A stretch of DNA of 64,000 nt from Paenibacillus sp. SY21-1. GTDB lineage: Bacteria; Bacillota; Bacilli; Paenibacillales; Paenibacillaceae. This document shows, piece after piece, positions 9,348 to 18,400 of the stretch. The stretch spans positions 62,001-126,000 of the forward strand of contig NZ_STGF01000014.1 of NCBI RefSeq assembly GCF_005222705.1. The letters run 5' to 3'. The position numbers were made by a program, and so were the translations under genes. The notes under the pieces are model-generated. The model saw only the letters and a program-made list of their open reading frames with translations, did not search any database and was not told the origin of the DNA. Positions within the stretch are counted from its first letter, which is position 1, and every line of letters starts with the position of its first letter.

Positions 9348-10456
9348 TTTAGCGGCCCCCCTTCAGGTCGTTCTCGTAAAATACCCAGCGCTTCGAGGTG
9401 AAAAACACGGCAGCTGTGACAATCGGGATAACGACGAGCAGCACCCATGAAATGGACCTTTTTCATCTGGCCGAGCAGGCGTTTAATCGGAGAGGTGAAG
9501 CTGCTGGCAAAATAAAGAGCAGCGGCTACGGCAACCAGAAAGCAGCAGATCAGCACGAGAAGCAGTTTGTTGAAAATGGTGCCTATGCCCGCAGTGATTT
9601 CTGAATATGGCCTAATCTCCACAATTCGCCAGCCGTATACATTCCGGCTCGTATAAATGCCGAGATAATCATTTAAATCCCTGACCAGTCGAGAATAGCC
9701 GCCGTCTTCTTGCGTATTCGTTTGCTTCATAAGCGGAGCAAAATCGTCCTCTCGATTGGCTCCATCAAGCGAGAACATAGTGGAGCGCCCACTGTCGGCC
9801 ATATAGAGCCGTTCCATGACTGCGGCGGTGTCCCGCCCAAGCGACGAAAGAAAACGATCGGCGTTCACGTTAATACACATATAGCCTAGTTTGGTCCCGT
9901 CCGGGAGAGTGAGCTGGCGGAAAAACGTAATAATTTTGCCTCCGGATCCGTCAGTGCGAATGTCATTGTCCCGAGGCGGCAAAAATCCCTCCAGTTTGCC
10001 CGACATTTCGCTCCAGAAGCTCTGATTTTGAGCCCGCTCCTGGTCGTATAGCCCATTCGGGTTGGAATAGTTGTAAATGTTCATTCTATCCGTGATGATA
10101 TAGGATTCGCTGATATCGTTTCGCGAATTGGTTAAATTGGACAAAATTCTTGTCGCATATTCATTGTTGCGAAGCTGCGTGTAGGCATCCTGCTGTGCGC
10201 CGAGCGTCAAAATTTGAATCATATCGGGGTTAATGGCAACAGACAAAGCTGCGGATTTAAGCGAGCGCATATTCTGCTTTAGTCCATTGTTCAGTTGCTC
10301 CAGCTCCCGCAGCGATGCTTCGCTTACCTTGTCGGCCAGCAGTTCAGAGGTCGATGTGTACAGCACAGCGCCCTCTACAAGCATAAGTATGAGTATAAAT
10401 GAGCTTAGCAAGATGACTAGCGTGGGCTGCAGCCGTCTTTGCCTGAACCAGTTCAT
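9344..10456 (-). pseudogene. YesM-type sensor histidine kinase, truncated after the HAMP start by a deletion
   Basis: Translation from ATG 10456 (GGAGG 10 nt upstream) gives a transmembrane helix (LVILLSSFILILMLVEGAVL), an extracytoplasmic dCache-like sensor region and a second helix (LLLVLICCFLVAVAAALYFA) near residue 300. HAMP then begins (SSFTSPIKRLLGQMKKV). The phosphoacceptor-His and ATPase domains that should follow are absent. After the junction near 9456 the frame reads 35 unrelated residues out of frame through a permease remnant and stops at 9344. The product could still be a membrane-bound sensor stub but cannot phosphorylate a regulator. Confidence 0.85.
9349..9456 (-). pseudogene. 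C-terminal remnant of a MalF/LplB-type sugar ABC permease
   Basis: In the frame one step from the sensor-kinase frame, this stretch reads ISWVLLVVIPIVTAAVFF and then TSKRWVFYENDLKGGR before TAA at 9351-9349. This is the typical last membrane helix and tail of the first permease of a two-permease sugar importer. The stop codon is one base before the ATG of the second permease remnant, the expected spacing of an intact permease pair. The rest of the gene is gone: upstream, the DNA switches directly to sensor-kinase sequence near 9456. Confidence 0.85.
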
Positions 10457-10691
10457 AGGTTGTCCCTCCTGCATAGCCGGTGTTGTATCAGCGGTTTGTG
10501 TGGGCTAATTGTAAACCGCTATCGGAAAATACGTCTATGGTGACGGCGAACGATCAGCAGCAGCGGGGCAAGCAGCTGCAAGTGTATGGGGAAAAATGGT
10601 TTTAACGGAATTCTACCTGTGCTGCTCCTGCTGCATATGCCATAATAAATGCAAGATACCTATATCATTCCAAGAACAAAGGGGAAATTGC

Positions 10692-11705
10692 ATGTCAATC
10701 ACATTAAGGCCACTGAACCTTCCGGAAGACTACGCCGCTTTGGCGGAGCTGTTGAACACCCACTGGTCGGAGCCGACTACAGCGGCCAGACTGGAAGAGG
10801 AGGATGGCAAGCTTTACGAGCAGGGGCACACTTACTTGAATGCTGACGGACTGCTGGAGGGGTATGACCGCACCAGGCAAGCAGCTGTGTCGGACGAAGG
10901 GGAAATCGTCGGGTATGTGTGGTGCTGGCGAGCGCCATGGACGGAGCCCGGCTATCTGAACTGTACGATTGTAACGGCCGAGGCATTTCGCAGGCAGGGA
11001 GCGGGTGATCTGCTGCTCCGTCACGCAGTGGAGTGGGGCGCTGGACTTGGCGCGACGGCCATCTATACGGATGTTTGGGACGACAGTGCCGACTCGCTTC
11101 GATTTGCGGAGAAAAGAGGATTCTCGACTGATCGCCATGCGTTTCAATCCGTACTCGAGCTGCAACATGCGGATTGGAACAGCATCGATGACGGAAGCAT
11201 AACGACTCGGCTTGAGGCAGAGGGAATTCGGTTTACAACGCTTGCCGATGTGCCGCTGGAGCAAGGGGAGCAAAAGCTGTATGAGCTGTATCAGGAAACG
11301 CTGGTGGATATCCCCGGTTTTACCGGTGACATTCCGCATATCGATGAATGGCGCAAATGGTATCTCAAACCCGAAGGCTATGCGCCGGAACAAGTCATTA
11401 TCGCAACCGACGGGGACATCTATGTGGGGGTAAGCAACGTGCTGCGCAATCACACAACAAACGGGATGTACCATGAATATACAGGTGTTCGAAAAGAGTA
11501 TCGCGGCCGCAAAATCGCGCTGGCGCTGAAAATCAAAGCTTTGCTGCTTGCCAAGGAGCGCCACACGCCTTATATGAGAACGGACAACGATTCACTGAAT
11601 CATGCGATGCTTGGCATCAACCGACGTCTGGGCTACCAGCCGCTTCGTGGCAGCTACCGGTTGAGGGCGGATGTGGCGGCAGTCGAAGCAAGCTTGAAGC
11701 GATAA
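10692..11705 (+). CDS. Tandem GNAT-type N-acetyltransferase
   Basis: 337 aa from ATG 10692, with AAAGGGG about 8 nt upstream; the frame is open further up but lacks a better start. Two GNAT folds are visible. The first has the acetyl-CoA loop pattern CTIVTAEAFRRQGAGDLLLR (about 95-115). The second has EYTGVRKEYRGRKIALALKI (about 269-288), followed by NHAMLGINRRLGYQP, a typical GNAT end. Double-GNAT proteins of this size include mycothiol synthase-like and antibiotic-acetylating enzymes, but the acceptor here is unknown. It stands alone between the decayed transporter and the sugar importer. Confidence 0.85.
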   Translation: MSITLRPLNLPEDYAALAELLNTHWSEPTTAARLEEEDGKLYEQGHTYLNADGLLEGYDRTRQAAVSDEGEIVGYVWCWRAPWTEPGYLNCTIVTAEAFRRQGAGDLLLRHAVEWGAGLGATAIYTDVWDDSADSLRFAEKRGFSTDRHAFQSVLELQHADWNSIDDGSITTRLEAEGIRFTTLADVPLEQGEQKLYELYQETLVDIPGFTGDIPHIDEWRKWYLKPEGYAPEQVIIATDGDIYVGVSNVLRNHTTNGMYHEYTGVRKEYRGRKIALALKIKALLLAKERHTPYMRTDNDSLNHAMLGINRRLGYQPLRGSYRLRADVAAVEASLKR

Positions 11706-12035
11706 GTTACGGTATTGGCTGACAAGTAGTTAAAGAGCAGTAGGGAGCGGATACACCCCCCCTTTAGAATAGTCAGGTAAACGAACGAAGCCTGCTATTG
11801 TAACGGAAGGTATCCCATTCTCCTTGCTGTTCTTTTTTGTGCTCCTAACTTCCATGTTGGAAAGGAAGCGGGCTTTAACAGCGGCGCATAAGGATGGCGC
11901 AGCCGATTTGTCTTGTCTCCAAAGATCGTCCACCATTATTGAAAATTTGGAATACTCATTTGTAACCGCATTCATTAATATGGGGGATAGCAGCACAAGC
12001 AAGTTAACGTCTAACAAGGATAAGGGAGGTTTTTT
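11706..12035. other. Intergenic region upstream of the sugar importer
   Basis: 330 nt without a convincing gene. A 71-codon frame at 11824-12039 has no recognisable product and only brushes the importer start. The right end holds a TTGAAA element (11939-11944), a cre-like site (listed separately) and the strong AAGGGAGG of the binding-protein gene. Confidence 0.5.
11961..11974 (+). promoter_or_regulatory. Candidate cre (CcpA) site before the sugar importer
   Basis: TGTAACCGCATTCA fits the loose catabolite-response consensus TGNAANCGNWNNCA at every fixed position. It lies 62 nt before the binding-protein ATG and just downstream of a TTGAAA element, where CcpA would block transcription when glucose is present. 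Short degenerate sites arise by chance, so this is a candidate. Confidence 0.45.
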
Positions 12036-13484
12036 ATGAGAACGACACGCAAAAAGCTTACGGTGGCGACGCTGGCCATCTGTATGCTGGGGTCGATGCT
12101 GGCGGGCTGTTCGGGAAATGGCGGAACGTCCGGCAACACGCCAACGAATGCGCCCAAGTCCACCGATGCTCCAAGCAATACCGGAGCGGCTGCCGAGGAG
12201 CCGAAGGAGGCGGATCAAGAGCCGGTTACGCTCAAGTTTACGTTCTGGGGCAGTCCACAGGAAAAAACGGCGATCGAGCAGGCGACCAAAAAGTTTACGG
12301 AAAAATACCCGTGGATTACGGTAAATGCCATCCATATTCCGGAGGCGGATTATGACGCCAAAATAACGGCGATGGTGGCTGGCAACGATTCGCCTGATTT
12401 AGGCTACATGCACGGCGAGCTTGCAGACCCTTGGCAGAAGGAAGGCAAGTTCGTCAATATGTTCGAGTTGCTCGACAACGACGAGGAGCTGAAGCGCGAG
12501 GATTTTCTGGATTACATCTGGTTTAAGTCGTCCGAGGATTTTGCGTACGGCATCAGTACCGCAGGCGAAACGTTTGGCCTGTTCTACAACAAGGATTTAT
12601 TCGACGAAGCGGGGGTTGCTTACCCGCCAGCGAAGCCGGAGGAAGCGCTTGACTGGGACGCGTTTGTAGAGCTTGCGAAGAAGCTTACGCTCGACAAAAA
12701 TGGCAAGAACGCATCAGATCCCAGCTTCGATCCCAAAAATATCAAGCAATTCGGCGTTTCGTTTGAAACCTGGCATGGTCCCATCCATGCGACCGTCATT
12801 AACAACGAAGGCGAATGGATTACGAAGGAAGGCAAGTTCGGCTTCAGCGAGCCTAAAGCAACGGAAGCGATTCAACGGCTTGCGGATTTGATCAACGTTC
12901 ACCATGTCGCTCCGTCGCCGGTGCAAATGAAGTCGATTCCTTCGCAGGCGGTTGCGCTGCAATCGAAGCTGGTGGCGATGTCGATGCACGGTCAATGGAT
13001 TAACCTGGATCTTGGCGCAGCGAAGGTCAATTACGATATCGGCGTTCTTCCCAAAATGGCCCGCTCCGTTCCGATGGGAATCAGCGGAGCCTCGGTTATT
13101 TACAAATCTACCAAGCATCTTGAGGAAGCCTGGCTGCTGACCAAGTTTTTAGAAAATCCGGAAGGCTCGCTTGAGCTGTATAGCGGGGGCCTGTGGATGC
13201 CGACGATGACCAAATGGTACACCGATCCTGAGCTCGTCGCCAAGTGGGCGGAGAACAATCCGGCACATCCGCCGGGCTTCAAGGATGCCATGATGAACAA
13301 CCTGCTGAACAACGGCGTGCCAAACGGCTCCTACTATATTAAAAACTTCTCCAAGGTGAACGCGATAACGTTCTCCGGCATGGATGAAGTATGGCTGGGC
13401 AAAAAGACGGCGGCAGAAGCCATGAAGGAAATTGAAGCAAAGGTGCAGCCGGAAATTCAAGGGCGCTATGACGTCAGTCCGTAG
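12036..13484 (+). CDS. Sugar ABC transporter solute-binding lipoprotein (family 1)
   Basis: 482 aa. A signal peptide with lipobox MLAGCSGNGG puts the lipidated Cys at about 25. A Pro/Ala/Thr linker (30-65) leads to a type-1 extracellular binding protein fold (VTLKFTFWGSPQEKTAIEQA; SPDLGYMHGELADPW; GETFGLFYNKDLFDEAGV; GISGASVIYKSTKHLEEAWL). AAGGGAGG lies upstream of the ATG. It should capture oligosaccharides and hand them to the two permeases that follow. The neighbouring glycosidases suggest arabinose-containing oligosaccharides, but the ligand cannot be read from sequence. A stem-loop separates it from the permease genes, a common way to keep binding-protein mRNA in excess. Confidence 0.92.
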   Translation: MRTTRKKLTVATLAICMLGSMLAGCSGNGGTSGNTPTNAPKSTDAPSNTGAAAEEPKEADQEPVTLKFTFWGSPQEKTAIEQATKKFTEKYPWITVNAIHIPEADYDAKITAMVAGNDSPDLGYMHGELADPWQKEGKFVNMFELLDNDEELKREDFLDYIWFKSSEDFAYGISTAGETFGLFYNKDLFDEAGVAYPPAKPEEALDWDAFVELAKKLTLDKNGKNASDPSFDPKNIKQFGVSFETWHGPIHATVINNEGEWITKEGKFGFSEPKATEAIQRLADLINVHHVAPSPVQMKSIPSQAVALQSKLVAMSMHGQWINLDLGAAKVNYDIGVLPKMARSVPMGISGASVIYKSTKHLEEAWLLTKFLENPEGSLELYSGGLWMPTMTKWYTDPELVAKWAENNPAHPPGFKDAMMNNLLNNGVPNGSYYIKNFSKVNAITFSGMDEVWLGKKTAAEAMKEIEAKVQPEIQGRYDVSP

Positions 13485-13525
13485 GCGCATAGCCGGCGGA
13501 CAACCAAAGTAGTGGAAACCGGTAA

Positions 13526-13544
13526 GGAGCAGCGAGTCTGCTCC
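13526..13544 (+). other. Intercistronic stem-loop after the binding-protein gene
   Basis: A 7-bp perfect stem GGAGCAG/CTGCTCC with a 5-nt loop and no proper T run. It probably stabilises the upstream message or attenuates read-through into the permease genes. Confidence 0.5.
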
Positions 13545-13574
13545 TGACATTTTAACAGTTTGGAGAGAATCCTT

Positions 13575-14528
13575 ATGAAACCATTAGCGGACTTTCGGGA
13601 ACGCTCGCTCGTCCAGGAGCGTACCGGCAGCAAGAAGCGTGCGTCCAGGGAGTTCGGCTACGGCATCCTGTTTGCATCGCCGGTGTTGCTCGGCTATCTG
13701 TTTTTTGTCATCGTGCCGATCGCCGCAACGCTGTACCTTGGCTTTACGTCCTACAGCGTCGGCACAACGCCCAAATGGCTTGGCGTAGACAACTATACTC
13801 GGCTGTTCAGCGGCGCGGACCCGTTCTTTTATCCGGCGGTCAGGGCGACGATTTATTATGTGGGAGTAAGCGTGCCGCTTGGCATCATCCTGGCCTTTTT
13901 TGCGGCGATCCTGCTCAATCAGCAAATCGCGGGCCGCAGCTTTTTCCGCAGCGTGTTGTATTTGCCGGTTATCGTTCCGCTTGCGGCTTCCTCGATGGTA
14001 TGGATGTGGCTGCTGCAGCCGGATTTCGGCATCGTCAACTACGTGCTTGATCTGCTGCACTTGCCTACCTCGAGCTGGCTAGGCGATACGACCTCGGTCG
14101 TGCCTACGATGATTTTATTCAGCTTCTGGTCGCTCGGCAATACGATTGTCATTTTTTTGGCGGGGCTGCAGGGCATACCCTCGCATTTGTACGAGGCGAT
14201 CGATATCGATGGTGGAAATGCCTGGCATAAGCTGATCTACATTACGGTGCCGATGAGCTCGTCCATTATCTTTTTTAATACAGTCATTGCGTTTATTAAC
14301 GGCTTTCAGACGTTTGTTCAGCCGGCGGTCATGACCCAGGGCGGGCCGAACAACGCCAGTCTGTTTTACGTGCTGTTCCTGTTTAACGAAGGGTTTAAAT
14401 CGTCGAGAATGGGCAGCGCCAGCGCAATATCCGTTTTGCTCTTCGTCGTTATCGCTTTGTTCACGGCGGTTATTTTCTACTTCTCCAAATCCCTCGTCTA
14501 TTATGAAGGAAAGGGGGAGAAACGATGA
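13575..14528 (+). CDS. Sugar ABC transporter permease, MalF/UgpA type
   Basis: 317 aa from ATG 13575 (GGAGAG 9 nt upstream), with six membrane segments starting at GILFASPVLLGYLFFVIVPI. The cytoplasmic EAA loop that contacts the ATPase is present (LYEAIDIDGGNAWHKLIYIT). The last helix and tail (YFSKSLVYYEGKGEKR) are typical. The stop overlaps the start of the next permease by 4 nt (ATGA), so the two are translationally coupled. No ATPase gene is nearby; in Firmicutes such importers share MsmX/MsmK-type ATPases encoded elsewhere. Confidence 0.93.
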   Translation: MKPLADFRERSLVQERTGSKKRASREFGYGILFASPVLLGYLFFVIVPIAATLYLGFTSYSVGTTPKWLGVDNYTRLFSGADPFFYPAVRATIYYVGVSVPLGIILAFFAAILLNQQIAGRSFFRSVLYLPVIVPLAASSMVWMWLLQPDFGIVNYVLDLLHLPTSSWLGDTTSVVPTMILFSFWSLGNTIVIFLAGLQGIPSHLYEAIDIDGGNAWHKLIYITVPMSSSIIFFNTVIAFINGFQTFVQPAVMTQGGPNNASLFYVLFLFNEGFKSSRMGSASAISVLLFVVIALFTAVIFYFSKSLVYYEGKGEKR

Positions 14529-15358
14529 GAAAGCTGCCGCTTGCGCAGCGATGCGCGATCTATTTTATGTTGCTGCTAGGCACGCTGTTCTGCCTGTTTC
14601 CGATCTTCTGGATGCTGAGAACATCGGTTATTGGAATGGGGGAGCTGTACCAGATACCGCCGCGGATTTTTCCGGAATCGTTCAGCTGGGACAATTATAA
14701 AACGGCGCTGGAGGCTTATCCGTTCGAACGGTTTTTTCTAAACAGCACGATCGTTACCGGCTCGGCCGTTGTCGGGGTGCTGCTGTCGAGTTCCATTTGC
14801 GCGTACAGCTTCTCGCGGATCGACTGGCGCGGCCGGGATAAGGTGTTCGGTTTTATTCTCACCGGATTGATGATTCCTTTTTTTGTCGTCATGATTCCGC
14901 AGTTCGTATTCTGGAACACGCTGCATCTGACCGATACGTTTGTGCCGCTTATTGCGCCGTCCTGGTTCGGCGGCGGGGTATTTAATATTTTTCTGCTGCG
15001 CCAGTTCTTTCTAGGCATTCCGCGGGATTTGGACGAGGCGGCGAAGGTGGACGGGGCTGGCCATTTCCGGATTTACTGGCAAATCATTTTGCCGGTGGCA
15101 AAGCAGGCGATGATCGTGGTCGGACTGCTGACCTTTTTGGCCAACTGGAATGATTATCTTGGACCGCTCGCTTTTATTACCTCGGAAAAAAATTATACGC
15201 TCATGCAAGGATTGACGCTGTTCCAAGGCTCCTATTCGGCGCAGTGGCATTTGATGATGGCGGCGACTGCCGTAATCGTCATCCCGTCGCTTGTTATTTT
15301 TTTATTCGCGCAGCGACATTTTATTGAAGGCATTGCCATGACAGGCATTAAAGGCTAA
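14525..15358 (+). CDS. Sugar ABC transporter permease, MalG type
   Basis: 277 aa, six membrane helices. The EAA loop reads DLDEAAKVDGAGHFRIYWQI, and the C terminus FAQRHFIEGIAMTGIKG is the usual MalG ending. It pairs with the MalF-type permease it overlaps by 4 nt. The damaged permease on the other strand at 8746-9347 has the same class of ending (QKHFVEGVATSGLK), so it is a paralogue of this gene. Confidence 0.93.
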   Translation: MRKLPLAQRCAIYFMLLLGTLFCLFPIFWMLRTSVIGMGELYQIPPRIFPESFSWDNYKTALEAYPFERFFLNSTIVTGSAVVGVLLSSSICAYSFSRIDWRGRDKVFGFILTGLMIPFFVVMIPQFVFWNTLHLTDTFVPLIAPSWFGGGVFNIFLLRQFFLGIPRDLDEAAKVDGAGHFRIYWQIILPVAKQAMIVVGLLTFLANWNDYLGPLAFITSEKNYTLMQGLTLFQGSYSAQWHLMMAATAVIVIPSLVIFLFAQRHFIEGIAMTGIKG

Positions 15359-15485
15359 CGGAATAGGCCGTACAGTCGCTCCGCACTGGCGGCGGGCGAC
15401 AGCCTTTTTCAACTATTGGAAAGCGCTATCATGATTGGGCAAGCTTGCAGCAAAGGTCATGCAACCAAATAAAGGAGGGAAAATA

Positions 15486-18400
15486 ATGAAAGTCAAGCTC
15501 GTTAAACGAAGAAAGCAGGCTGTATCGCTGGTGCTCGGCGCTGCGCTGCTGTTTGGCGGCATGCCGCCGCTGGCATCGGCCGCCAATAACCCCGGATTTC
15601 CGGTATTTAAAAACCCTGTAACGGTCGTGCCGCAAGAGCCGGCGGATTTCGCGCCGGGGCAAAGCATGATGCAGGCGATGTATGACAAGGAGAAGGGCGG
15701 CACGGATTTCTGGATGGACCGCTTGCTTGCCCGTCCGGGCAACGACCCGGCGCGCGAGCCGCGGGGCGTCGATCTGATGACGCGGGGCAGGGCGCTGTAT
15801 ATGAAAGAGCATACGCCGGGAACGATTGGTTTTGCCGGACGGACCGCTTATCAGGAAGTGCTGGGCGGCAATGCGTATACCGTAACGTTTACCGGTCTGA
15901 CCTTGACGGAGGATGTCAACAAACGGGTGCAAATGCCTAGCCATTGGCGCAGCGAGCATAACGGACAGGGGCTGCACGTCGTCCAGCACAAGTTCATTAC
16001 GGATAACAACGTTGCGGTGACGCTGCTGGAGCTGAGCAATACGAGCGCCGAAGCCAAGACGGTAACGCTTGCTGTCAATCCATCCTTTGTGTCCCGCACG
16101 GAGGGCAGCGAGCTGACAGGAACGCTGAACTCGCCACGCAACTTAACGCAGATCAGAACAAGGCTGTCCGGCAGCGGCATGACTGCGGCCGACAACAAGC
16201 TGGCCCGGACGATCACGATTCCGGCGGGCGGCAATGCGGAAACCAGCGTGACGATGGGCTTTACGACAACGGAAATTCCCGATTCCGTAACGGAGTACGA
16301 GAAGTACAAATCGCTGTCGAATGCAGAGGCGCTGGCCAAGCAGACACAGGATTACAACAAATGGTGGGCGGACAACGTGCCGTACATCGATGTGCCGGAC
16401 GACAATATTAAGAAAATCGCTTATTATCGCTGGTGGTTAAACCGTTTCAACTACCTTGACGCAAACATTCCGGGCAACGATTTTCAGTTCCCCACCTCGA
16501 TTGAGGGCGTACTCGGCTACAATAACGCGATCGTCCTGACGCAGCCTATGCATATACAGGATTTGCAGTATTTGCGCAATCCGATGTACGCTTACGGCAA
16601 CTGGGTATCGGTAGGGGAAACGTCGAACGGCGGCGCCTTCACGGACAATCCCGGCATGCCGGACAACTGGAACAACTACTATACGCAATATTTGTCGGAG
16701 GCGGCATGGACCAGCTACAAGGTACACGGAGGACAGCCGGCAATCGTCGACAAGCTGGCCTACTATGCGGAGAAGGACGTTCAAGGGCAGCTGCGGCGCT
16801 TTGATCAGAACAATAACGGGGTGATCGCTTACGATTGGGGCGCCTTGACAGGCAACGACGCCGATGCCGTTTCCTTCCACTGGCGCTCAGGCAATCAGGA
16901 GCGGGCCGAAGGCGCTTATGTGTACGGCGGCGCGAAGGCAGCTTCGGAGATGTATGATTTTGTCGGCAACGATGCCAAAAAAGAGGAGCTTGCGGCTATT
17001 GCAGGCAACATTCAGAAGGGCATTATGGAAGAGCTGTGGGATAGCCGGGACAAGGTGTTCAAGCATCGCCATATCGGCACGGATGCCCTGAACCCATGGA
17101 AGGAAATTAACAATTACTATCCGTTTACCGAAGGCGTTCCGCCGGATGAGGCACAGTACAAGGAAGCCTTCCGACTGTGGCAGGATTCGGCGGAATATCC
17201 GATCTTCCCGTTCTTTACAGCGAACCAAAAGGATAAGGCTGCCGCGGCAGCGATAGGCGAGCCGGGCTCGAACAACTTCTCGACCATTAATTCCACGGTA
17301 ACGTTCCGCTTCTTTGCGAAAGCGCTGAGGGACTATCCTTCCGAGTACATTACGCCGGAGATGTATAAGCAATTGCTGTATTGGGCGGCATGGGCGCAGT
17401 ATTATGACGGGGATACCCGTTATCCGGATGCAAACGAATTCTGGGCAAACTGGAATCCGGCAACGCAAAAAATCGACTACCGTTCATGGATTCATCATAA
17501 TATTTTGGGCAATTACAACTACACGCTGATAGAGGATGTGGCCGGCTTGCGCCCGCGTCTGGACAACAGCATCGAGCTGTGGCCGCTGGATATCGGCTGG
17601 GACCATTTTACGGTGAACAACTTGAATTATCATGGGCAGGATCTGACGATCGTATGGGATAAGCCGGGCGACAGCACGAAGCATTACGGCGAGACGCCTG
17701 AGGGTTATTCCGTTTATATCGACGGCAAACGTGCGTTTACGGCCGATAAGCTTGTCCATCTGGTGTGGAATCCGGAAACGGGCAAGGTTGAATTTCCGGG
17801 CGGCAGCGGCACCGCGCTATACGAGCAGACGCTCGGCGATCTGAATGAAGCGAAAGACGTGGCGCTTACAAGCGAGCGCATGCTGGATATGTTCCAAAAA
17901 GCGGGACTCGACCTTGATCCTGCAACGGCGACGCTGCCAAACTTGGCGAAGTCGGAAGGCGTCAAGGCATCCGCTTCCTTCACGGCCTTTGGCACTCAAG
18001 TGGGCATGGCGGTTGACGGACACACGATATCGGGAACCTCCAAGCCGCGCGAGGCGTCGTTCGCTCCGCCAATATGGGGCAGCAAGGGTTCGCCGAACGC
18101 GAACGATTGGTATGAGCTGGACTTTGGCAAGCCGACAGCGTTGGATCACGTAAAGCTCTATTTCTATAACGACCGGTTTGTTAACGGAGGCTACAGCGAG
18201 CCTTCCATGTATACAGTCGAATATTGGGATGGTGCGGCATGGAAGGCAGCGGAAAAAGCCTATAAGCTGCCGAAAGTGCCACAGGCAAATTTAAACGAAG
18301 TGCAATTCCCGGAAATTACGGCAACCAAATTCAGAGTGCTGATGACCCATAAGGGCGCCAATAAAACAGCGCTTAAAGAAGTTCAGGCCTACCGGACAGG

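Noticed and set aside
11855-11880. AGGAAGCGGGCTTTAA here resembles AGGAAACGGGCTTTAA near 36300, possibly a dispersed repeat
   Set aside because: Only about 15 of 16 bases agree and the flanks diverge. Matches of this size are expected by chance between two positions in 64 kb.
11824-12039. 71-codon plus-strand frame before the sugar-binding protein
   Set aside because: No ribosome binding site and no protein features. It overlaps the promoter and cre-like site of the importer.
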